From Bacteroidetes bacterium UBA2322 (GTDB taxonomy: Bacteria; Bacteroidota; Bacteroidia; Chitinophagales; UBA2359), in assembly GCA_002345145.1 (NCBI GenBank), contig DDVC01000219.1, positions 1 to 26,195 of the forward strand: a stretch of 26,195 nucleotides of DNA, read 5' to 3'. Every line of letters begins with the position of its first letter. Within the stretch, counting starts at the first letter, position 1. The notes under the pieces were generated by a model. It had not been told where the DNA came from and searched no databases. It was given only the letters and a program-made list of their open reading frames with translations. Position numbers and translations under genes: made by a program. This document shows, in pieces, positions 20,165-26,195 of the stretch.

Positions 20165-23100
20165 CTACCTGATGAGGGTGATATTTCCTTTGTAAATTTT
20201 GGTTTCGGGGGTTGTATCGGGCGTTTGGGAAAGGTCAAATTGTATATACCAAACATATACACCCAATGGTAATGACGATCCTTTGTTAAATCCGTCCCAA
20301 CCTTGTTGTATATCAGTAGTTTCAAAAACGCTGTTGCCCCATCGGTCATACACTATGAGCAGGTAGTTGCTAATAATGCAGTTAGGGTTGAGGCGCATGG
20401 CAAAAACATCGTTTACCCCGTCTTGGTTGGGGCTAAATGCGTTGGGCACGGCTGGTTCGCAGTTTAATGGCGGCGGCGGCGGTATAACTATGGGCGTAAA
20501 ACTAACCGATATGGTGAGGTTTTCTAATGCAGTAAGCAATAATTCCGCTGTGGCTGTTGGTGTGCCGTTTATCGTCCAGTTGGCAAAATTGAAACCTTGT
20601 GCGGCAAGGGCGTTAAGGTCTAAGGTTTCGCCATAGGCAAGGGTAACGGTGTAGGGGAAATTGGTTAGGGTTTGCCCGTTTAGGGTAATACTGCCGGCAT
20701 TGGGGTTGGGGTTGGTAATGGTAAGCTCAAAGGTAATGGGCTCAAAGTGTGCTATAATACTACCATCGGCGGTTAAGTTAAGGGTAATAGCAGTTTGTTG
20801 CGGGTTGGGCAGGGTTATACCGGCGCTTGTTTCCCAGTAGCTAAAAGTGTAGCCGGTTTGGGGGGTAGCGGTAAGGGTTATTTGGGTGCCTTGTTCGTAG
20901 GTGGCAGAGTAGGGTAGTGGGGCTAAGGCATTACCATTAAGGGTAAGCGTTCCGCCGTTTGGCGGTGTGGCATCTACGGTTAGGTTGTAGTTAGGAATAA
21001 TTGGCGTAAAAAAGGCAGTAATGGTATCGTTTCCGGTTACGGTAAACGAAATAACCGGCGTGTTAGCATCGGGCAGTAAAACAGAGCCGTTTGATGTCCA
21101 GTTTACAAACTCAAAACCGGCTGCTGCCAAAGCCTCTAAATCTAATACCGTACCTTCGAGCAGAAATAGGTTTACCGGATACGCAGGAAAAGCAAACCCA
21201 CCGGCGCTAATACTGCCCGATGTAGGGGGCTCAACCTGCAAGGTTATTTGATAGGTAGGAATAGGGAGTTTAAAATGGGCGGTCAGGGTATCGTTGGCAG
21301 TAAGGTTGAGCCAAATATCGGGGCTAAGGGTGCCGGGTTGAATTACGTTGTTGTTGATAGTCCAGTAGTCAAACTCATAACCGGTGTTTGGCGTAGCCGA
21401 TAAATCTATTTGTACACCGCCAAAGTAAGAGCCGGTCCATGGGTAGGAGGTAAGATTTATCATGTTTAGGGTTACATTGCCGGAGTTGGGTGGCTGCACA
21501 TCTACGGTAAGGTCATACGGACCGTCCACGTCATAACAATCGGCAACACCTTGTTCAATTACGGCGCATCGGGTAAGGATAAAATTGCGCAGTTCTTGCA
21601 CATTATTTTGCCAACCGGTCATGGTGCCGCCCCATCGGGCTATTTGGCGTGGCATTTCGGGCTCAATTCGGGCAATGAGTTCGTCGAGCAAATTGAGCAT
21701 ATAATCGCATGAAAAATAAGAGTTGAGCAGGTCTGCATAACGGTTTACATACAGGGCATGAAAATCGGGGTTTTGCATAAGGCGCATTACTATATCGGTA
21801 TGCCCTTCGGGGTCGTCAACCTGTGGTTGTTCATAATCGCAGGGCTGGGCGTTGGGTCCGGTATTAGGCATACCGGTGTAGTTTATATAATGCCCAAAAG
21901 AAGCGTCCATATCCCAAAGGGTATAGCGCCATTTTACGCCGTCGTCTTTTCGCCCGCGCCACCATGCGGTGTTCCAGATGAGCCAGTCTGCACAAACTAC
22001 GTGCGAGTTAATAATCATGTAGTCAATTAAGCTCAACGCATTAAGCCTGTCGGTAACATAGGTGTAGTTTGCCGGCACAGCCATATCGTTAGTCATGATA
22101 TAATCGTGCAGGGTGTACCAGTCGTCCCAGCTACCATATTCTTCCCATGTAGCGCCCCATGTTTTAATAAAGTCAATCCACTCTTCTCCTTGGTCGTAAT
22201 AGTAGCTGGTAAAATCGTTGTCGTCCACTTTTTCTCGTATTTCGTAAACACCCCAGTATTGTCCGTTTAGGTAAACAATACAAGGCTCATAGGTGCGCTC
22301 GTCAAGGTCAAGGTTAGCGCGTTGCGAAAGTTCGTGTACATAAGCATCTCTTATATGTGCGCCGTCTTCGGCAGGGTAATTATCGTTGGCGGCGGGTTTA
22401 AGAATAAGTCGCTGAAACTGGTTTCTTGTAGAGTTGGCAAAAATTTGGGCGCTTATTTCATTGTCATAGCCCAATTGGTCTCGGGTAATATAGTCAAAAC
22501 CGCGCTGGTCGTAAGCCCATGAGTCATTGCCATGTTTATTAAAATGTCCTTCGGCTTCGTCTAATAATTGCCCGTTAGTATCAAAGAGTTCAAAAGCTCC
22601 AATAGGCTCTGCGCCCCAGTCTCCGTCTAACAGCTCGGCTACCTCTGCGCCCGAAATAGAAAGCACCGGAATGGTGTGGTTTTCATTTATGAGGTAGGTA
22701 TTGGTTTCGTTAAAACTGCTGAGCATATCAGTATCGGCGCTCATGGCAATGGCTCTAATTACGGTAGTATTTGATACAGTAAAAGGCGCGGCATAAACGG
22801 TAGAGCCGGTAGTGGGCTGATTACCATTGGTGGTGTAATAAATAGTAGCTGTTGGGTCGGCACAAGTAATGGTAACCGTTACCGGACCAGGATAATGCCC
22901 CGATGAGGGTTCAATATCGGGTGTGGCGGTATAACCTTTTTTAGCATTGGCATTAGCTGCGTTGGGGGAAGGTGTGGTAAAAACACCCCATTCGGGTGCG
23001 CCGTTGGTTACTCTGCCGGTAGAGTGCCCTTCTTTGTTGGGGGTAGTAATAGGGTATGAGTCTATGATAGTGCCACTGGGGTCTGCCAGTACTACGGCTT

Positions 23101-23437
23101 CGTTGGCAGCGGTTTGGGTTATTCTAAAATTGGTGTGCAGGGTAGCGCCGGTGGTTATGTTTCGGGTAGAAGCAAAAACGCGCAAATATCCACCCGCATT
23201 AATATCTACCGCCGGAAACTGCCATTTGGTAGGGTTGTCTATTTTATCGCTGAGGTAATAACCCGCTAAGTTTACCGCAGTAGGACCGGCATTGTACAGC
23301 TCTATCCAGTCTTCGTACTCGCCAAAATTATCAGTATAACTGTTGAGGTTAGCAGCCGAAAATTCATTGATATACACTTGTGCTTCTGCAATAGAAAACC
23401 ATGCAAGCGCAACTAAAAGAGCATAAACTTTTTTCAT
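20165..23437 (-). CDS. LTD-CotH-InlB-repeat surface protein with CHU_C (T9SS type B) sorting domain
   Basis: I start at the ATG at 23437 and not the upstream one at 23491, because this gives a standard signal peptide (MKKVYALLVALAW, cleavage after IAEAQ). The 1090-residue product has, in order: a lamin-tail domain (about 20-145, VYINEFSAAN ... DWIELYN); a chitobiase-C-like beta domain (about 175-250, IYYTTNGNQPTTGS); a CotH kinase-like domain (about 255-635, KHGNDSWAYDQRGF, GVYEIREKVDD, YTLWDMDASFG with Asp509 and Asp511); and four divergent InlB-like repeats (about 641-723, 727-811, 816-899, 902-982, each with a GYxFxxW-type core). A proline linker and a CHU_C gliding-motility C-terminal domain follow (996-1090, NAFSPNQDGVNDVF, YDRWGN). 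CotH proteins in Bacillus and Mucorales are protein kinases or invasins; the role here is unknown. It lies 84 nt after another LTD gene. Confidence 0.93.
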   Translation of the reverse strand: MKKVYALLVALAWFSIAEAQVYINEFSAANLNSYTDNFGEYEDWIELYNAGPTAVNLAGYYLSDKIDNPTKWQFPAVDINAGGYLRVFASTRNITTGATLHTNFRITQTAANEAVVLADPSGTIIDSYPITTPNKEGHSTGRVTNGAPEWGVFTTPSPNAANANAKKGYTATPDIEPSSGHYPGPVTVTITCADPTATIYYTTNGNQPTTGSTVYAAPFTVSNTTVIRAIAMSADTDMLSSFNETNTYLINENHTIPVLSISGAEVAELLDGDWGAEPIGAFELFDTNGQLLDEAEGHFNKHGNDSWAYDQRGFDYITRDQLGYDNEISAQIFANSTRNQFQRLILKPAANDNYPAEDGAHIRDAYVHELSQRANLDLDERTYEPCIVYLNGQYWGVYEIREKVDDNDFTSYYYDQGEEWIDFIKTWGATWEEYGSWDDWYTLHDYIMTNDMAVPANYTYVTDRLNALSLIDYMIINSHVVCADWLIWNTAWWRGRKDDGVKWRYTLWDMDASFGHYINYTGMPNTGPNAQPCDYEQPQVDDPEGHTDIVMRLMQNPDFHALYVNRYADLLNSYFSCDYMLNLLDELIARIEPEMPRQIARWGGTMTGWQNNVQELRNFILTRCAVIEQGVADCYDVDGPYDLTVDVQPPNSGNVTLNMINLTSYPWTGSYFGGVQIDLSATPNTGYEFDYWTINNNVIQPGTLSPDIWLNLTANDTLTAHFKLPIPTYQITLQVEPPTSGSISAGGFAFPAYPVNLFLLEGTVLDLEALAAAGFEFVNWTSNGSVLLPDANTPVISFTVTGNDTITAFFTPIIPNYNLTVDATPPNGGTLTLNGNALAPLPYSATYEQGTQITLTATPQTGYTFSYWETSAGITLPNPQQTAITLNLTADGSIIAHFEPITFELTITNPNPNAGSITLNGQTLTNFPYTVTLAYGETLDLNALAAQGFNFANWTINGTPTATAELLLTALENLTISVSFTPIVIPPPPPLNCEPAVPNAFSPNQDGVNDVFAMRLNPNCIISNYLLIVYDRWGNSVFETTDIQQGWDGFNKGSSLPLGVYVWYIQFDLSQTPDTTPETKIYKGNITLIR

Positions 23438-23521
23438 AAAAAGGAGATGTAAACGGTAATAAAGGCAATTGTAAAACCTGTAAAAGAACAAATATCCAAA
23501 GAATAAGTTTTACCAAACCAA

Positions 23522-24313
23522 CTATCGGGCAATGATTAAAGATGCGGTATGGGTTTGGTTTCCCGATGAAAGCTCTACTACATACAATCCCTCGGGTAAA
23601 TGCTCCACAGGCAGCAAAATTTGTGTTTGAGTAGTGGTTATATTACCCGGTTTCATTTGTTTTACTACTTGTCCGGCGTTGTTGTACAGTTTAACGGTTA
23701 CCGGCTGGTTGGCATTGGTTATGTTTAGGTTGAGTATAACATAATCGGCAGCTGGGTTGGGGTAAAGGGTGGTGGTTAATGTTACAGGCGTATCGGGATT
23801 AACAGTGGTAGAAAGTCCGGCGCTATTAGGTCCGTTAAAAGATGGATTCATTTGCACATAAGGACCCACACCATTGGGAAATCTGCCTAAACTGATGTCT
23901 TTTTGCTGATTGCTATAAGCCGTGCCATCAACAATTTGCAAAAGTGGATTAACCAAATAAGCCATTTCGCTCAAAGCGCTGAGTTTAAAGGTGGTATGCA
24001 GGGGTCCCTGGTTGGGGTCGTTGTCGCACCACAATATCAGGTAACCTTGACCGCCAATGCTTACGTTAGGGAAAGCCCATTTGGCAAGATTGGTATCATC
24101 GTCAGTAAAGTAAAAACCGTTTAGTGATACGGTGAAGGAGGCATTGTTATACAACTCCACCCAATCATCAAACTGACCTGCTTCATCGGCAGCCGTTACA
24201 GAATTGGAAGCCATTATTTCGTTTACCACCACTTGAGCCTTGGCAGCGCCGCTGCCGCATGCAAGCCCAATAGCAACAACCAAAAAACAATATAGGTAAC
24301 GCAACTTTTGCAT
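23522..24313 (-). CDS. LTD-domain secreted protein with T9SS type A sorting domain
   Basis: I start at the ATG at 24313, giving a 263-residue protein with a signal peptide (MQKLRYLYCFLVVAIGLACG, cleavage after AAKAQ); the in-frame ATG at 24385 adds an atypical extension. Residues about 28-140 form a lamin-tail domain (VVVNEIMASN, FDDWVELYNNA, GFYFTDDDTNLAKWAFPN). Residues 183-263 (LYPNPAADYVILNL, VKLYNNAGQVVKQM, LPEGLYVVEL, ASLIIAR) form a T9SS type A sorting domain. There is no catalytic motif, so a binding or structural role at the cell surface is likely. It is probably co-transcribed with the larger LTD-CotH gene 84 nt downstream; the two LTDs share the same strand order and may be ancient relatives. 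Confidence 0.9.
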   Translation of the reverse strand: MQKLRYLYCFLVVAIGLACGSGAAKAQVVVNEIMASNSVTAADEAGQFDDWVELYNNASFTVSLNGFYFTDDDTNLAKWAFPNVSIGGQGYLILWCDNDPNQGPLHTTFKLSALSEMAYLVNPLLQIVDGTAYSNQQKDISLGRFPNGVGPYVQMNPSFNGPNSAGLSTTVNPDTPVTLTTTLYPNPAADYVILNLNITNANQPVTVKLYNNAGQVVKQMKPGNITTTQTQILLPVEHLPEGLYVVELSSGNQTHTASLIIAR

Positions 24314-24346
24314 AAATATAAAACGGGTTTTAACGATACTAAAAAA

Positions 24347-24373
24347 CAATGGTAAAAGTACAAAAAAAAGCAA
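24347..24373 (-). promoter_or_regulatory. Candidate promoter for the LTD gene pair
   Basis: On the minus strand TTG (24373-24371) is followed after 16 nt by TACCATTG (24354-24347), one mismatch from TAnnTTTG. The leader would be about 25-30 nt for the ATG at 24313. Confidence 0.35.
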
Positions 24374-24508
24374 CCCTGCACCCATTAGGCTTACCCGTTA
24401 CCCCAAAAACAACTTGTTTAGTCTTAATTTTGACTATTATTGCTGCATTTGCACACGCTAAACCATAAAAACCACCCTGCTGCTACGTATTATTTATGCT
24501 TAAAACCC

Positions 24509-24516
24509 TATCTTTG
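24509..24516 (+). promoter_or_regulatory. -7 promoter element of glyS
   Basis: TATCTTTG is a perfect TAnnTTTG box, and it ends only 8 nt before the ATG at 24525. I see no TTG at the expected -33 position. The transcript would be almost leaderless. Confidence 0.5.
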
Positions 24517-24524
24517 CGCCCGCT

Positions 24525-26075
24525 ATGAAAAATCAACAAGACGTTTTTAAAAAATTGATATCCCACTCTAAGGAGTACGGATTTATTTACCCTTCCAGTG
24601 AAGTATATGATGGTTTGAGCGCTGTGTATGACTACGGACCGTATGGCGTAGAGCTCAAAAATAACATTAAAACTTACTGGTGGAAGGCAATGGTGCAAAT
24701 GCACGAAAACATTGTAGGCATTGACTCAGCTATTTTTATGCACCCCAAAATTTGGAAAGCATCGGGGCACGTGGACGCATTTAATGACCCGATGATTGAC
24801 AATAAAGACTCTAAAAAACGCTATCGGGCAGATGTACTCATAGAAGATTACCTTGGTAAATTAGACGACAAAATTGCCAAAGAAGTAGAAAAAGCCGCCA
24901 AACGCTTTGGCAACTCTTTTGACGAGGGCGTTTACCGCTCTACTAACGAGCGCGTACTCAATTATGCCGAAGAGCGCGGTCGCATTGCCCAACGCTACGT
25001 AAAAGCAATGGAAGACAACAATCTTGCCGAACTGAAACAAATAATTGTGGACTGTGACATACCCGACCCCGAAAGCGGCTCCCGAAATTGGACTGATGTG
25101 CGACAGTTTAACCTCATGTTTGCTACCCAGTTTGGCGCTCTTGCCGCTACCGCCGAAGAGGATAACCGCGTTTACCTTCGACCCGAAACCGCACAAGGTA
25201 TTTTTGTGAACTTCCTCAACGTGCAGCGCACTACCCGACAAAAACTGCCCTTTGGCATTGCCCAAATTGGTAAGGCTTTCCGTAACGAAATTGTTGCCCG
25301 ACAGTTTATTTTCCGTATGCGCGAGTTTGAACAAATGGAAATGCAGTTTTTTGTGCCCCCGGGTACCGAAATGGAATGGTATCAATACTGGCGCGATGTA
25401 CGCCTTAAATGGCACAAAAACCTCTTTGCCGCCAGCCAACTCCGGTTTCATGACCACGAAAAACTTGCCCACTACGCAAATGCAGCAGTGGACATTGAGT
25501 TTGAGTTCCCATTTGGGTTTAAAGAAATTGAGGGTATCCACTCCCGTACCGATTTTGACCTGGGCAACCACCAACTGTTTTCGGGCAAAAAAATACAATA
25601 CTTTGACCCCGAACGCAACGAAAGCTATGTGCCTTATGTAGTGGAAACCTCAGTAGGCGCCGACCGCACTTTCCTTGCCGTAATGCACGCCGGATTGCAA
25701 GAAGAAGAGGTGCCCGATGCCGAAGGCGGCACCGCCCTGCGCACTGTGCTAAAAGTACACCCCGCCTTAGCGCCGGTAAAGGTAGCCGTACTGCCCCTTA
25801 TAAGCAAAGACGAACTGCCCGAAAAAGCCCGACAAATTTTTAACCGTCTTAAAATGTCGGTGGCTTGCCAGTACGATGAAAAAGACTCCATTGGGCGCCG
25901 CTATCGCCGCCAAGATGCCATTGGTACACCCTATTGTGTAACCGTTGATTTTGATACCCTCAGCAACGACACCGTAACCATACGCAACCGCGATACCTTG
26001 CAGCAAGAACGCGTACCCATTAACGCCCTGGAGGATATTATTGTGCGCGCCACCAGTATGAACCAACTGCTGTAA
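24525..26075 (+). CDS. glyS: Glycyl-tRNA synthetase, dimeric (alpha2) type
   Basis: This cytosolic class II synthetase charges tRNA-Gly. The 516-residue chain shows the single-polypeptide (eukaryote/archaea/Gram-positive-like) form and not the alpha2-beta2 GlyQ/GlyS form. The N-terminus has the signature SSEVYDGLSAVYDYGPYG (24-41). RPETAQGIFVNF (219-230) and motif 2 (252-276, FRNEIVARQFIFRMREFEQ) build the active site, with motif 3 around ETSVGADRTFLA (374-385). The anticodon-binding domain covers about 415-510 (LAPVKVAVLPL ... RRYRRQDAIGTPYCVTVDF). An insertion at about 90-190 is within the normal range for bacterial dimeric enzymes. It is a single gene, with a -7 box immediately upstream and an intrinsic terminator downstream. 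Confidence 0.98.
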   Translation: MKNQQDVFKKLISHSKEYGFIYPSSEVYDGLSAVYDYGPYGVELKNNIKTYWWKAMVQMHENIVGIDSAIFMHPKIWKASGHVDAFNDPMIDNKDSKKRYRADVLIEDYLGKLDDKIAKEVEKAAKRFGNSFDEGVYRSTNERVLNYAEERGRIAQRYVKAMEDNNLAELKQIIVDCDIPDPESGSRNWTDVRQFNLMFATQFGALAATAEEDNRVYLRPETAQGIFVNFLNVQRTTRQKLPFGIAQIGKAFRNEIVARQFIFRMREFEQMEMQFFVPPGTEMEWYQYWRDVRLKWHKNLFAASQLRFHDHEKLAHYANAAVDIEFEFPFGFKEIEGIHSRTDFDLGNHQLFSGKKIQYFDPERNESYVPYVVETSVGADRTFLAVMHAGLQEEEVPDAEGGTALRTVLKVHPALAPVKVAVLPLISKDELPEKARQIFNRLKMSVACQYDEKDSIGRRYRRQDAIGTPYCVTVDFDTLSNDTVTIRNRDTLQQERVPINALEDIIVRATSMNQLL

Positions 26076-26113
26076 AAGCGCCCTCCTTTATACGAACCGT
26101 TTTATTACCTACC

Positions 26114-26155
26114 CAAACGCCCGCACATAACCGTGCGGGCGTTTGTTGGTTTATG
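26114..26155 (+). terminator. Intrinsic terminator of glyS
   Basis: A 13-bp GC-rich stem (CAAACGCCCGCAC at 26114-26126 with 26133-26145) closes a 6-nt loop, about 38 nt after the glyS stop codon. A T/G-rich tail (TTGGTTT) follows. Confidence 0.85.
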
Positions 26156-26171
26156 CCTTTATGATGAGAGT

Positions 26172-26195
26172 GGGGGCTGTCCAAAAAGTCTCTTA
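26172..26195. mobile_element. Possible terminal inverted repeat of an insertion sequence, cut by the window edge
   Basis: The last 24 nt contain GGGGGCTGTCCAAAAAGTC, which resembles the ends of many transposons, for example IS1182-like elements (G-rich start, CTGTC, then AAAAAGT). No transposase is included because the window stops here. The call rests on end-sequence resemblance and on its position at a likely contig break. Confidence 0.4.

Noticed and set aside
24861..25598. 245-residue minus-strand frame
   Set aside because: It lies wholly antisense to the glyS catalytic domain and reflects its codon usage; no motif of its own.

Overview
This window reads as a stretch of a Bacteroidota chromosome, probably an environmental member of the Chitinophagia/Saprospiria/Sphingobacteriia side of the phylum. 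I infer this from four signs. First, there are several C-terminal type IX secretion (T9SS) sorting domains: type A on three proteins and a gliding-motility CHU_C (type B) domain on one. Second, lamin-tail (LTD), CotH and S74 'tail fiber' surface proteins are present. Third, promoters resemble the Bacteroidota TTTG / TAnnTTTG pattern. Fourth, Shine-Dalgarno sites are largely absent. No tRNA, rRNA, CRISPR array, complete transposon or prophage is visible. The left edge lies inside a 21-bp tandem repeat and the right edge resembles the terminal inverted repeat of an insertion sequence, so the window may be a whole contig broken at repeats.

Layout. 1-147: minisatellite. 343-1830 (+): T9SS-exported alpha/beta-hydrolase. 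2035-2505 (+): small lipoprotein. 2562-3542 (+): moaA behind a good promoter. A bidirectional terminator separates it from 3621-4409 (-), a secreted protein with a T9SS tag. 4642-5187 (+): gamma-class carbonic-anhydrase-like protein. 5289-6927 (+): a two-gene unit of a 53-residue DUF2256 zinc-finger protein overlapping a photolyase/cryptochrome-like protein that lacks the usual cluster cysteines. 7153-9916 (-): an S74 adhesin/tail-fiber-like protein followed by a dockerin-like secreted protein. 10813-12069 (-): secreted subtilisin. 12409-13923 (+): helical protein of unknown function. 14039-15703 (-): a second S74 paralogue. 16322-16879 (+): infC with a TTG start. 16932-18521 (-): SRPBCC protein and NYN-cold-shock fusion. 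18689-19936 (-): DUF4105 membrane protein. 20165-24313 (-): two LTD surface proteins, the larger with a CotH kinase-like domain. 24525-26075 (+): glycyl-tRNA synthetase, then a terminator.

How it fits together. Housekeeping genes (moaA, infC, glyS, carbonic-anhydrase-like, photolyase unit) are interspersed with an envelope set: four T9SS cargoes, two S74 repeat proteins, a dockerin-like protein, a subtilisin and a DUF4105 protein. I do not see one obvious new multi-gene system. The observations most worth following are the photolyase-like protein without FeS ligands coupled to DUF2256, the S74 paralogue pair flanking a protease, a shared CACCAAA element 11-13 nt before three secreted-protein start codons, the solitary TTG-start infC, and a perfect 21-bp inverted repeat without a U-tract.
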